Below the pieces are notes generated by a model that saw only the letters and a list, made by a program, of their open reading frames with translations, had not been told where the DNA came from and did not search any database. From the NCBI GenBank assembly GCA_963795055.1, contig CAWCGJ010000044.1, positions 1 to 64,000 on the forward strand: DNA of 64,000 bases, given 5' to 3'. This DNA comes from JASHPR01 sp963795055. Its GTDB lineage: Bacteria > Actinomycetota > Actinomycetes > Streptosporangiales > Streptosporangiaceae. The position numbers and the translations under genes were made by a program. Position 1 is the first letter of the stretch. Each line of letters starts with the position of its first letter. Of this stretch, positions 39,089 through 47,786 are shown piece by piece.

Positions 39089-40171
39089 TTACACGTACCG
39101 CTCCAGGTGGATGGACGCCTCCGCGATCCGGGACAGCCCCTCGCGGACGCTGCGCGCGTGAGCGGCGCCGACGCCCTCCACCTGGTTCAGGTCCTCCACC
39201 CCCGCGGCCAGCAGCTTCTGCAGCCCGCCGAAGTGCTCGATGAGGCTGGCCACCGCGGGCGGCGGGATCCGCGGGATCTGGGCCAGCAGCCGGTACCCGT
39301 GCGGGCTCACCAGGTCGTCGAGCGCCTCGGGGCCGGCGAACCCGAGCACCGTGGCGACCGCCGCCACGTCGAGGAGCTCGTCGAGCGGCAGGTCTTCCAG
39401 CCGGGCCAGGGCGGTCGTGGCGGCATCCGCGCGGGCCTGCGGCGGCGCGGGCACGTAATCGCGGGCCAGCATCACCCGTTCCTGGCCGGTGCCGGCGACG
39501 AGTTCATCGAGGTGTAGCGCGAGCAGCTTGCCGTCGGTGCCGAGTTCCACCATGTAGCCCTCGATCTCGGCGGCGATCCGGCGGATCATCTCCAGCCGCT
39601 GGGCCACGGCCGTGACGTCGCGGACGGTGGCCAGGTCCTCGATCTCCAGCGCCGAGAGTGCGCCGGAGACCTCGTCGAGCCGGCGCTTGTACCGCTCCAG
39701 GGTGGCCAGGGCCTGATTGGCGTGCGACAGGACCGCGGCGGAATCCTCCAGAACGAACCGTGCGTCGTCGATGAACAGCGCGATGATCCGCATCGACTTG
39801 CTGACCGAGATCACCGGGTGCCCGGTCTGCCTGGCCACCCGCTCGGCGGTCCGGTGCCGGGTACCCGCCTCCTCGGTCGGGACGCCCGGGTCCGGGACGA
39901 GCTGGACCGCGGCGCGGACGATCGTGCGCGCCGCGCCGTCGAGCACGATCGCGCCGTCCATCTTGGCCAGCTCGCGGAGCCGGGTAGCGGAGAACTCGAC
40001 GTTGAGCTCGAATCCGCCCGAGCAGATGTCCGCGACGGCCTGGTCAAATCCGAGCACGATCAGCGCGCCGGTGCTGCCGCGCAGGATCCGTTCCAGGCCG
40101 TCTCGCAGCGCAGTGCCGGGCGCCAGCGCCGCGAGGGCGGCCCGGCGACGCTCGTCTCGGCCTTGGCTCAC
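39089..40171 (-). CDS. disA: DNA integrity scanning protein DisA (diadenylate cyclase)
   Basis: 360-aa octameric enzyme that makes cyclic di-AMP from two ATP while scanning DNA; branched structures inhibit it. The DAC domain carries MDGAIVLDG (Asp72-Gly-Ala74) and GTRHRTAERVARQTG (Arg105-His-Arg107), both catalytic motifs intact. A helical linker and C-terminal helix-hairpin-helix DNA-binding domain (HYGYRLLAQIPRI to EGVGAAHARSV) follow. Its product is the ligand of the riboswitch at 29700-29890. The gene lies between radA and mutY, the usual repair cluster. Confidence 0.96.
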   Translation of the reverse strand: MSQGRDERRRAALAALAPGTALRDGLERILRGSTGALIVLGFDQAVADICSGGFELNVEFSATRLRELAKMDGAIVLDGAARTIVRAAVQLVPDPGVPTEEAGTRHRTAERVARQTGHPVISVSKSMRIIALFIDDARFVLEDSAAVLSHANQALATLERYKRRLDEVSGALSALEIEDLATVRDVTAVAQRLEMIRRIAAEIEGYMVELGTDGKLLALHLDELVAGTGQERVMLARDYVPAPPQARADAATTALARLEDLPLDELLDVAAVATVLGFAGPEALDDLVSPHGYRLLAQIPRIPPPAVASLIEHFGGLQKLLAAGVEDLNQVEGVGAAHARSVREGLSRIAEASIHLERYV

Positions 40172-40273
40172 TTCAGGCAGCCGCTCCCCGGGGGACGGTC
40201 GGTCATCGCCGTCAGTGTATCGGCGCGGTCGGTCAGCCGCCCCGCGGTCAGCCAGGGGTCAGCCACCCCGTGG

Positions 40274-41681
40274 TTAGCCGCCCAGCGCCGCGGCGATGGC
40301 CTGCGTGATGTCCGTGACCTCGGTGACGGCCATCGCGGTGCTCTCGCCGGGCGGCAGGCGCTGCGAGCCAGGCGGGACGATCGCGCGGCGGAATCCCATC
40401 CGCTCGGCCTCCGCGAGCCGGCGCGCCGCGCCGGTGACCCGGCGTATCTCGCCCGCCAGCCCGACCTCGCCGATGGCGACGAGCCCGGCGGGCAGGTTCA
40501 GGTCGCTGATCGCGCTGGCCAGGGAGAGCGCGATGGCCAGGTCGACCGACGGCTCGGTCAGCCGGACCCCGCCGACGGTCGCCGCGTAGACGTCCCGCTT
40601 GCCGATGCTCACCTTGGCCCGGCTCTGCAAGACCGCGAGCACCATGCCGACCCGGGATGAGTCCAGGCCCGACGTCAGCCGGCGGCTGGCTTCGCCGCGG
40701 CCTCGCAGACCAGGGTCTGCACCTCGGCCAGGAGCGGCCGCCGTCCCTCCAGCGTGACGGTCACGCAGGTCCCCGGCACCGGGTCGCGCAGCCGGGACAG
40801 GAACAGCCCGCTCGGATCGGGCAGCTCGGCCAGGCCGTACTCGCCCAGCTCGAAGCAGCCGATCTCGTCGGTGGGCCCGAACCGGTTCTTCAGCGCGCGG
40901 ACCATGCGCAGCTGGGCGTGCCGGTCGCCGTCAAAATGCAGGACCACGTCCACCAGGTGCTCCAGCGACCGCGGGCCCGCGATCGACCCGTCCTTGGTGA
41001 CGTGCCCGACGAGCACGGTGGTCAGCGTCCGCTGCTTGGCGAGCGCCGTCAGCGCGCAGGTGACCTCGCGCACCTGCGTGACCCCGCCGGGCGCGCCGTC
41101 TACGCCCTCGGCCGAGATGGTCTGCACCGAGTCGACGATGAGCAGGGCCGGTTTCACCGCGTCCACGTGCTCCAGCAGCGCGCCGAAGTCGGTCTCCGCG
41201 GCGAGGAAGAGGTTCTGGCTGACCGCCCCGATCCGGTCCGCGCGCAGCCGGACCTGCGCCGCGGACTCCTCTCCCGTCACGTACAGCACCAGCCCGGTCG
41301 TGGCGGCCAGCGCGCCCGCCTCGAGCAGCAGCGTGGACTTGCCGACACCCGGCTCGCCCGCGAGCAGGACCACCGCGCCGGGGACCAGCCCGCCGCCGAG
41401 CACCCGGTCGAGCTCGCCCAGCCCGGTCGGCCGGGCGCGCGCCACCGTGGCGTCTACCTCCGAGATCGGCATCGCGGCCGCAGGCGGGCGGGCCAGCCCG
41501 GCGGCCCGGCCGGCCGGGCCGGCCCGCTCCTAGCCGGTCCGAGCAGGCGGTCCCGGGCCGGAACCCTGGCCTCGACGACCGTGCCCCACTGCTGGCACTC
41601 GCCGCAACGGCCCGCCCACCGCATGCTCTGCCAGCCGCACTCCGAGCACTGATACAGCGCCGCCGCAGCAGACTTTCCCAT
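40274..41681 (-). pseudogene. radA: DNA repair protein RadA, broken into three frames
   Basis: RadA aids branch migration in recombination. All parts are present but in three reading frames. Frame A from ATG 41681: zinc finger (CSECGWQSMRWAGRCGECQ) and start of linker, ending at a stop near 41454. Frame B (about 41530-40675): KaiC/RecA-type core with GEPGVGKSTLL (Walker A), VTGEESAAQVRLRADRI, VDSVQT and VGHVTKDG. Frame C (40680-40274): Lon-like C-terminal domain with VYAATVGGVRL and AIGEVGLAGEIRRV. Both changes are consistent with a one-base loss in G/C-rich linker DNA, between about 41454-41530 and 40675-40690. Sequencing error, real decay or frameshifting are all possible. Confidence 0.85.
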
Positions 41682-41807
41682 GCCTGGCACGGTAGCGGCC
41701 GGTACCGACAGCCGGTTCCTTGCGGCTATCCGGGAGCGTGAGCGGGCATAAGCTGGCAGCGCAGGATGCCACGTGTACGACGCCCGGCCGGCTGCTGAGG
41801 AGGTCCC

Positions 41808-42647
41808 TTGGGTCACGTCGCCCCGGCCGTGGGTGTACAGGTGGCGCTGTCCACGGCCTCGGTCTACCCCGAGCGGACGCCGGATGCCTTCGAGGCCGCG
41901 GCGCGTCTCGGCTACGACGGCGTCGAGGTCATGGTGACCATGGACCCGGTCAGCCAGGACCTGGATGTCTTGCGGCGGCTGTCCGATTATCACGGCGTCC
42001 CGGTCCTCGCCGTGCACGCTCCGTGCCTGATGGTCACCCAGTGGGTCTGGGGGCGTGACCCCTGGGGCAAGCTGCACCGGGCCAGGGAAGTGGCGGAGAA
42101 GCTCGGCGCGAAGGTCGTGGTGGTCCACCCGCCGTTCCGCTGGCAGCGCGAGTACGCCAGGGACTTCGAGGCGGGCCTGACCCAGCTGGCCGAGGAGACC
42201 GAGGTCAAGTTCGCGGTGGAGAACCTCTACCCGCTGCGCGCGACCCAGTTGCGTACCCGCGCCGCCGAGGTGACCGCGTACGCGCCGCACTGGAACCCGG
42301 TCGAGATCGACTCCCCGCACGCCACGCTCGACCTCTCGCACACCGCGGTGTCCGGGTCGGACGCGATGCTCATGGCCGACGAGCTCGGCAGCAGGCTGGC
42401 TCACGTGCACATGGCCGACGGCACCGCCCCGGGCCTGCCCGACGAGCACCTGATCCCCGGGCGCGGTACCCAGCCGTGCGCAGAGCTGCTGGCCAGCCTC
42501 GGCCCCCGCGGGTACGCCGGGATGGTCGTGCTCGAGGTGAACACCCGCCGCGCGGAGACGAGCGAGGAGCGCCGAGCCGACCTGGCCGAGGCGCTCGAAT
42601 TCACCCGCGAGCACCTCGCCGGGGCTAGGCGTCGAGGATCAGCGTGA
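41808..42647 (+). CDS. Sugar phosphate isomerase/epimerase (TIM barrel)
   Basis: 279-aa AP-endonuclease-2-like TIM barrel protein. Family features: LGYDGVEVMV at strand 2, VLAVHAP, VVVHPPFRWQ, FAVENLYPL (metal-binding Glu), LDLSHTAVSG and AHVHMADGTAPGLPDEHLIPGRG near the end. Members isomerise keto sugars or inositol derivatives; the substrate is not evident. TTG 41808 follows GAGGAGG (41797-41803); GTG 41829 is an alternative. The 3' end overlaps convergently with dtd by 23 bp. Confidence 0.85.
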   Translation: MGHVAPAVGVQVALSTASVYPERTPDAFEAAARLGYDGVEVMVTMDPVSQDLDVLRRLSDYHGVPVLAVHAPCLMVTQWVWGRDPWGKLHRAREVAEKLGAKVVVVHPPFRWQREYARDFEAGLTQLAEETEVKFAVENLYPLRATQLRTRAAEVTAYAPHWNPVEIDSPHATLDLSHTAVSGSDAMLMADELGSRLAHVHMADGTAPGLPDEHLIPGRGTQPCAELLASLGPRGYAGMVVLEVNTRRAETSEERRADLAEALEFTREHLAGARRRGSA

Positions 42648-43050
42648 CCGGTCCGTCATTGACCAGCATCACCTGCATGTCCGCGCCGAACACGCCGGTC
42701 TGCACGCTGGCCCCCAGCTCGCGCAGCGCGTCGGCGAACGCGGTGACCAGCGGCTCGGCGACCGGGCCGGGCGCGGCGGCCTGCCAGGTGGGCCGGCGTC
42801 CCTTCCTGGTGTCCGCGTACAGGGTGAACTGGCTGATCACCAGCAGCGGCGCGCCGATGTCCGCGGCCGACTTCTCGTCCCGGAGAATCCGCAGGTGGTA
42901 AACCTTCCTGGCCAGGGCGGCCGCCGTGACCGCCCCGTCCGAATGGGTCACGCCCACCAGTACCACCAGGCCAGGGCCGGGCAGGCGGCCGACCGTTGTT
43001 CCGTTCACCTCGACGCTGGCCTGACTCGCCCGCTGGACCACAGCTCGCAC
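42625..43050 (-). CDS. dtd: D-aminoacyl-tRNA deacylase
   Basis: 141-aa enzyme that hydrolyses D-Tyr-tRNA and glycyl-tRNA(Ala) mistakes. Start VRAVVQRASQASVEVNG, the hallmark SQFTLYADTRKGRRP (SQFTL motif) and the cis-Pro-like motif VNDGPVT(L) are intact. GTG 43050 gives the standard start; longer versions add non-family residues. It overlaps the convergent TIM-barrel gene at its 3' end and is divergent from the asparaginase gene with only 20 bp between the two starts. Confidence 0.94.
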   Translation of the reverse strand: MRAVVQRASQASVEVNGTTVGRLPGPGLVVLVGVTHSDGAVTAAALARKVYHLRILRDEKSAADIGAPLLVISQFTLYADTRKGRRPTWQAAAPGPVAEPLVTAFADALRELGASVQTGVFGADMQVMLVNDGPVTLILDA

Positions 43051-43070
43051 GAGAAGGAATTCTGCCTGCC

Positions 43071-44102
43071 ATGACACAACACGTTGCGCTGGGGCCCGAG
43101 ATCGGGGCGGACAACCCGGAACTGGCCGAGGTCGTGCGGTCCGGGTTCAAGGAGTCCTGGCACCGCGGCGCGATCGCCGCGGTGGGCCCGGACGGGAGCG
43201 TGCTGAGGCGCCCCGGCACGGGCGCCCCGATGCGCGCCGGCGCGGCGGACGTGCCCATGTTCCCCCGGTCCTCGAACAAGCCCATGCAGGCCGCCGCGAT
43301 GCTCCGGTGCGGCCTCGCGCTGAAGCCGAACCTGCTGGCGCTGGCCGCCGCCAGCCATTCCGGGGAGGACTTCCACGTGGCCGGGGTGCGGGAGATCCTG
43401 GCCGGGGCCGGGCTGACCGAGGATGCCCTGCAGTGCCCGCCCGACCTGCCGCTCGACGAGGAGGCCCTGCGCGGGCTGCTGCGGGCCGGCGGCGGGAGGG
43501 ACCGGGTGCACATGAACTGCTCGGGCAAGCACGCGGCCATGCTCGCCACCTGCGTGGCGGCGGGCTGGCCCACCGCCAGCTACACCGATCCCAGCCACCC
43601 GCTACAGGCTGAGATCAGCCAGACGATCGAGCGGCTGACCGGGGAGCCGGTAGCGGCGGTCGGCGTGGACGGCTGCGGGGCGCCGCTGTTCGCGATCTCA
43701 CTCACCGGGCTCGCGCGGGCCTTCAGCGCCTTGGTCCGCGCCGACCCGGGTTCCCCCGAGCGCCGCGTCGCCGACGCCATGCGCGCGCATCCCGCCTGGA
43801 CCTCGGGTACCTCCCGTCCGGACCGCCGGCTGGTGGAGGCCGTCCCCGGCCTGCTGCTGAAATCGGGCGCCGAGGGCGTCGAGGCGTTCGCACTCGCGGA
43901 CGGCCGGGCCGTCGCGTTCAAGATCGACGATGGTGACGGCGCCCGGCGGGCCCGGACGGCGGTGACCGTGGCGCTGCTCCACGCGCTTGGCGCCGATGAT
44001 GTTCCCGGCGCCGACCGGGCCACCCTGCACGCGCTGGCCCGCCCGGCTGTGCGCGGCGGCGGGCAGGACGTCGGCGAGGTCCGGGCCACGCTGCCATTCT
44101 GA
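43071..44102 (+). CDS. Asparaginase (L-asparaginase II/thermolabile family)
   Basis: 343-aa protein of the asparaginase II family (Pfam Asparaginase_II, as in Rhizobium etli), distinct from the bacterial type I/II enzymes. Seen: FPRSSNKPMQAAAML (RSxxKP), LAAASHSGEDFHV (active-site SHSGE), MNCSGKHAAMLATC and GVDGCGAPLFAI. These SGKH, SHSGE and CGAP motifs are family markers. GAAGGA lies 11 nt upstream of the ATG. It is monocistronic between dtd and the XRE gene. Confidence 0.9.
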   Translation: MTQHVALGPEIGADNPELAEVVRSGFKESWHRGAIAAVGPDGSVLRRPGTGAPMRAGAADVPMFPRSSNKPMQAAAMLRCGLALKPNLLALAAASHSGEDFHVAGVREILAGAGLTEDALQCPPDLPLDEEALRGLLRAGGGRDRVHMNCSGKHAAMLATCVAAGWPTASYTDPSHPLQAEISQTIERLTGEPVAAVGVDGCGAPLFAISLTGLARAFSALVRADPGSPERRVADAMRAHPAWTSGTSRPDRRLVEAVPGLLLKSGAEGVEAFALADGRAVAFKIDDGDGARRARTAVTVALLHALGADDVPGADRATLHALARPAVRGGGQDVGEVRATLPF

Positions 44103-44149
44103 GGGATAAATGCTCATAATCCCTAACGAACGTCAGCCGCCCGGCTAGT

Positions 44150-44161
44150 TTGCAATTGCAA
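44150..44161. promoter_or_regulatory. Perfect 12-bp palindrome TTGCAATTGCAA
   Basis: A perfect dyad 23 bp upstream of the XRE regulator ATG. Its core GCAATTGC recurs inside the larger palindrome at 47761-47786. It is a good candidate autoregulatory operator of the XRE protein. Confidence 0.55.
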
Positions 44162-44184
44162 GCACTGGGAGCGAGACTGGAACC

Positions 44185-44757
44185 ATGAGTCCGGTAAACG
44201 TTCCAGCGATTGGGTCCTACATCCGCGAACAGCGGGAGCAGGCGAAGATCTCGCTCCGCCAGCTGGCCCAGGCCGCGGGGGTCTCCAACCCGTACCTGAG
44301 CCAGATCGAGCGGGGGTTGCGCCGGCCGAGCGCCGACATCCTGCAGCAGATCGCGAGGGGGCTGCGGATCTCGGCTGAGGCGCTGTACGTGCAGGCCGGC
44401 TTCCTGGAGGACCGGCCGCCCGGGCCCGCCGTCCGCGACGCGGTGCTCGCCGATCCGGAGCTCACTGAGCGGCAGAAGCAGATGCTGCTCGAGGTCTACG
44501 ACTCGTTCCGTAAGGAGGCTGCTGCCCGGAACCAGACGGTGCTGGTGGGCGAGGCGGTGCCGCCGGATGAGCCGGATGAGGCGGTGCCGGAGGATGAGGC
44601 CGCGTTCGCGGACGGCACCTGGCCGGCGGACGGCATGTGGCCGGCGGATGAGACATGGCCGGCGGACGACAACCAGGATCCGCAGGACGCCGGCCAGGCC
44701 CCGGCGGGGCAGGACGGCTCGTCCGCACCCGAGCACCACCAACACCGGGTAGCGTGA
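44185..44757 (+). CDS. XRE-family HTH regulator (Rv0474-like)
   Basis: 190-aa regulator with an N-terminal HTH (9-70): IREQREQAKISLRQLAQAAGVSNPYLSQIERG then LRRPSADILQQIA. A helical segment (about 90-115) follows, then an acidic disordered tail containing three WPAD repeats (Trp146, Trp152, Trp158). The HTH resembles that of Rv0474, and the DUF2516 gene downstream is also next to Rv0474 in Mycobacterium. GAGCGAG precedes the ATG. The stop overlaps the DUF2516 GTG by 4 bp. The palindrome at 44150-44161 may be its operator. Confidence 0.88.
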   Translation: MSPVNVPAIGSYIREQREQAKISLRQLAQAAGVSNPYLSQIERGLRRPSADILQQIARGLRISAEALYVQAGFLEDRPPGPAVRDAVLADPELTERQKQMLLEVYDSFRKEAAARNQTVLVGEAVPPDEPDEAVPEDEAAFADGTWPADGMWPADETWPADDNQDPQDAGQAPAGQDGSSAPEHHQHRVA

Positions 44758-45113
44758 CATTCGTGATTTACCAGCATCCAGGTTCGGTATCACTACTCGG
44801 CTGGTTCTTCGAGGCGCTCGCCCTAGCCGCGTTCGTCTTCGAGGCGTATGCGTTTATCGACGCGATCCGTCGCCCGGCCCAGGCGTTCGTGGCGGCCGGC
44901 AAGCAAACCAAGCCGTTGTGGCTGGTCATCACCGGCGTCGCCGTGGTGATCGGTCTCGGCACCGCCGCCGCCGGCAGTTACCCGATCGGCATCCTGGCCG
45001 TGGCCGCCTTCGTGGCCGCGGCCATCTACGTCACCGACGTCAAGCCCAAGGTCAAGGACTTCCGCAGCGGCGGGACGACCGGGACGCACATGGGCCCTTA
45101 CGGTCCATGGTGA
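44754..45113 (+). CDS. DUF2516 membrane protein
   Basis: 119-aa protein with helix LLGWFFEALALAAFVFEAYAF and a second pair (LWLVITGVAVVIGLG and IGILAVAAFVAAAIYVT), then KPKVKDF and a Gly-rich tail. Matches DUF2516, a conserved actinobacterial membrane family of unknown function encoded next to the XRE gene. GTG 44754 overlaps the XRE stop; the end overlaps the AlaX-like start by 7 bp. All three genes appear to be one transcript. Confidence 0.88.
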   Translation: MTFVIYQHPGSVSLLGWFFEALALAAFVFEAYAFIDAIRRPAQAFVAAGKQTKPLWLVITGVAVVIGLGTAAAGSYPIGILAVAAFVAAAIYVTDVKPKVKDFRSGGTTGTHMGPYGPW

Positions 45114-45835
45114 CGGCCTGGCGTACGCACCGGCTCGAGCTTGACGACCAGACCCTGCGTGAGTGGGACGCCGTGGTGCTCGACGCGGGGCCGGACGGGA
45201 TCGTGCTCGACCGCTCGGCGTTCTACCCGGGCGGCGGTGGCCAGCCACCCGACCATGGCGTGCTGCTCTGGGGCGGGGTGCAGACCGGCATCGAAGGGGC
45301 CAGGAAGGGCGATGACCTCTACCTGATCCCCGCCGAAGACGACCCGCTTCCGCCACCCGGAACCACGGTCAGGGGCGCGGTGGAGGACGCGCGGCGCACC
45401 GCCCTCATGCGCACTCACTCTGGGCTGCACGTGCTCTGCGGGGTGGTATTCCGCGACTACGGCTCCCCGGTCACCGGCGGCAACATGGAGCCGTTCTCCG
45501 CCAGGATGGACTTTGACCTGCCAGAGGTCCCGGCCGGGTTCAAGGACGCGGTAGAGGCGGCCTGTAACGCCGAGATCGCCGCCGGGCGGCGGATCGACGT
45601 ACGGGTGCTTCCCCGCGCGGACGCGTTCGCCATCCCCGACATCATCCGCACCGCCACCAACCTGGTACCGCAGGACGTGCCCGACGTCCGCATCGTGGAC
45701 ATCGTGGGCCTGGACCAGCAGGCGGACGGGGGCACGCACGTCGCCTCGACCAGCCAGATCGGCCGGATCGAGGTCGCCAAGATCGAGAACAAGGGTAAGG
45801 GGTTCCGCCGGCTGCGGATCAGGGTCACCGACTGA
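45107..45835 (+). CDS. AlaX-type alanyl-tRNA editing protein
   Basis: 242-aa free-standing editing domain related to AlaRS that hydrolyses mischarged Ser- or Gly-tRNA(Ala). The zinc motif is THSGLH (HxxxH, AlaRS-like) and the second motif DGGTHVASTSQIG; FYPGGGGQPPDHG is the N-terminal AlaX sub-motif. Length matches AlaX-M. The second ligand, usually Cys before GTH, appears as Gly/Asp-Gly-Gly here, so zinc coordination may be altered. It shares a mRNA with the XRE and DUF2516 genes. Confidence 0.88.
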   Translation: MVTAWRTHRLELDDQTLREWDAVVLDAGPDGIVLDRSAFYPGGGGQPPDHGVLLWGGVQTGIEGARKGDDLYLIPAEDDPLPPPGTTVRGAVEDARRTALMRTHSGLHVLCGVVFRDYGSPVTGGNMEPFSARMDFDLPEVPAGFKDAVEAACNAEIAAGRRIDVRVLPRADAFAIPDIIRTATNLVPQDVPDVRIVDIVGLDQQADGGTHVASTSQIGRIEVAKIENKGKGFRRLRIRVTD

Positions 45836-45852
45836 CCGGCCCGGACGGCCGT

Positions 45853-46806
45853 TCAGAACGGCAGGGTCAGGAACGCCGCGGGGATGGCCACGGTCGCGAC
45901 CGCGACCACGGCCACCAGGACCAGGGCCGGGCGCGGTAGCCGCGGGGGCCGCCGCAGCAGCCGGGACACGCGGGCGGCCACCTGCCCGTCGGCGCCGCCG
46001 TCGGTGGCCGCGAGCGCCCCGGCCGGCGCCCGCACCCCGCCCGCCGCTCCCACCCTGAGCAGGGCGGTGGCGAGCTCCCGGGCCGGGCGGTGCCGCAGCG
46101 CCCGGTCGTCGGCCAGCATCTCCACCAGCAGCGCGACCGCCGCGTGCGCCTCGCAGGCCACCCCGGACCAGCGGAACGCCCGCAGCAGCGCGGTAAACGG
46201 CAGCAGCACCAGGTCGTGCCGTTCCCGCAGGTGGGCCCGCTCGTGGGCCAGGACGGCCGCCAGCTCGGCCTGGTCCAGCAGGTCCAGGGCGCCCGCGCTG
46301 ATCACTATGCGAGAGCGAAGCCCGGGCACGCAGTAGGCGGTGGCCGCCGGGTGATCGACGACCAGCGCCCCGGGAACCTTGGGATCACCGTGTGCGAGCA
46401 GGCTGAGCAGCATGCGCTGGCGCCGGCGCGCGCGCAGCACGGCCGCGAACGCCGCCACCGTGACCCAGCAGAGCAGCAGTAGCAGCACCAGGCCGGCGCT
46501 CAGGGCCAGCAACCGCAGGCCGAGGGTTCCGGCCAGCAAGCGCCGGGTTCCCGCCGTGGCCTGGCCGCCGCTCAGCACCCGGGAGGCCAGCGCGAACGCG
46601 CCTCCCGCCACGCCGGAGCGCGCGTCAGCCGCCCCCAGCCCGGCCAGCGCCCCGATCGCGGCCAGGCCCCAGCCCAGCCCGAGCGCCTGCCAGAGCACGA
46701 TCGCCGCCGCCGGGGACCTGCGGGGCCAGCGCGCGGACGCCAGTGCCGAGCCGGCCGGGAGGCACGCCGCCGCGAAGGCGGCGAGGACCAAGGCCGCGGC
46801 CGGCAC
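45853..46806 (-). CDS. M56/BlaR1-like membrane metalloprotease
   Basis: 317-aa integral membrane peptidase with about four helices in the first 125 residues, a cytosolic zincin module with LAHERAHLRERHD (His188-Glu-x2-His192), and a C-terminal helix (about 296-313). It lacks the penicillin-sensor domain of BlaR1. It lies 6 bp after the BlaI-type repressor and should inactivate that repressor by cleavage. The signal it responds to is unknown. Confidence 0.9.
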   Translation of the reverse strand: MPAAALVLAAFAAACLPAGSALASARWPRRSPAAAIVLWQALGLGWGLAAIGALAGLGAADARSGVAGGAFALASRVLSGGQATAGTRRLLAGTLGLRLLALSAGLVLLLLLCWVTVAAFAAVLRARRRQRMLLSLLAHGDPKVPGALVVDHPAATAYCVPGLRSRIVISAGALDLLDQAELAAVLAHERAHLRERHDLVLLPFTALLRAFRWSGVACEAHAAVALLVEMLADDRALRHRPARELATALLRVGAAGGVRAPAGALAATDGGADGQVAARVSRLLRRPPRLPRPALVLVAVVAVATVAIPAAFLTLPF

Positions 46807-46812
46807 CGGTAG

Positions 46813-47256
46813 TCACTCCCCGACGCCGCGGACTGTGCCCTCGCTGCCGCGGGCGGTGTCCTGGCTGCCGCGGGCGGTGTCCTGGCGGCCGTTGCGGGCC
46901 GGGCCATGGCTGAGCGCGTCCAGGGCACGGCGCAGCGCCGTCGCTTCGGTCTCGGACACGCTGCGGGCGAACCGGGCCAGCGCCGCGTGCCGGTCGCCGG
47001 TCTGCTCCAGCGCGCTCAGCATGAGTTCGGTCACGTACGCTTCCCGTGTCTCCGCCGCGCGGTAACGCCAGGCGCGGCCGTCTCGTTCCCGCCGCGCGAA
47101 ACCCTTCTTGGCGAGGCGGTCCAGAACTGTCATTACCGTGGTGTGGGCCAGATCACGCTCGGTGAGGTTACCACTGACCTGCCGGACGGTGAGCGGGTCC
47201 GGGCTCTCCCAGAGGATGTCCATGATCGCGCGTTCAAGCTCGCCGAGACGGTTCAC
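46813..47256 (-). CDS. BlaI/MecI/CopY-family repressor
   Basis: 147-aa penicillinase-repressor-type regulator: winged HTH (MNRLGELERAIMDILWES, LTVRQVSGNLTERDLAHTTVMTVLDRLAKKGF) and a C-terminal dimerisation part. The last 30 residues are a repeat of QDTARG-type units. It is the first gene of a pair with the M56 peptidase. The leader holds TTTACTGTACC (about 47261-47271), a partial dyad similar to BlaI-box half sites. No beta-lactamase gene is adjacent. Confidence 0.9.
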   Translation of the reverse strand: MNRLGELERAIMDILWESPDPLTVRQVSGNLTERDLAHTTVMTVLDRLAKKGFARRERDGRAWRYRAAETREAYVTELMLSALEQTGDRHAALARFARSVSETEATALRRALDALSHGPARNGRQDTARGSQDTARGSEGTVRGVGE

Positions 47257-47549
47257 GATCTTTACTGTACCCGGCAGATGCCGGACAACTCAGGCCGAGC
47301 GGGCCGCCGTCACGAGACCCCGCAAACCGGCTCAATCGGGCATGCTGTCAGCGTGGTCGCCGACCACGGGCGCCGCCCGCCACGCCGTCCGGGCGTCCGG
47401 TCGCAGCCACGGTCGGCCACCCCCGGTCCTGGGAAACTCGTGCGCGGCGTATTTACGCCGCCGGCAGGCGAATGGCCGCTGGTCATAACACGGTCAGGCG
47501 GTATGCGGGGCCGGCCCCTGCAGCGCGAAGTTAAATTGAGTTGTACTAT

Positions 47550-47643
47550 CGAGCCGTCGAGGACGGGCGCCTCCTCTCTTACCCACACCACGGAACCCCC
47601 CCTCCGGGTCGTGGGGTAACAGGAGATACCCGCCCTCGGCTCG
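47550..47643 (+). ncRNA. Long imperfect hairpin, candidate structured RNA
   Basis: Four stacked stems can be read: CGAGCCG (47550-47556) with CGGCTCG (47637-47643); GGGCG (47565-47569) with CGCCC (47631-47635); CTCCT (47571-47575) with AGGAG (47621-47625); TTACC (47579-47583) with GGTAA (47615-47619), then CCACG (47588-47592) with CGTGG (47610-47614) closing a C-rich loop. Five stems in register over 94 nt is unlikely by chance. It may be a leader element, attenuator or small RNA upstream of the aminotransferase gene, or a MITE-like insertion. Confidence 0.5.
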
Positions 47644-47760
47644 TTGTTAGAGCGCTAAGCGTGCGCCGGCCGGTCGTGGCAGGTCATGGCCTGTCTCGGG
47701 TCGCATGGGAACGGCTTTCCGCCCCTGAATGCCGGCCTCCCTGACCGGTTATACCGTGAA

Positions 47761-47786
47761 TTAGCAAGTGCATATGCAATTGCTAA
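47761..47786. promoter_or_regulatory. 26-bp near-perfect palindrome
   Basis: The sequence starts TTAGCAA and ends TTGCTAA around the centre TGCATATGCA; 12 of 13 base pairs are symmetric, with one mismatch pair. It lies just downstream of a possible -10 TATACC (47750-47755), where a repressor would block transcription, about 200 bp upstream of the aminotransferase start. It includes GCAATTGC, also present in the dyad before the XRE gene. Confidence 0.65.
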
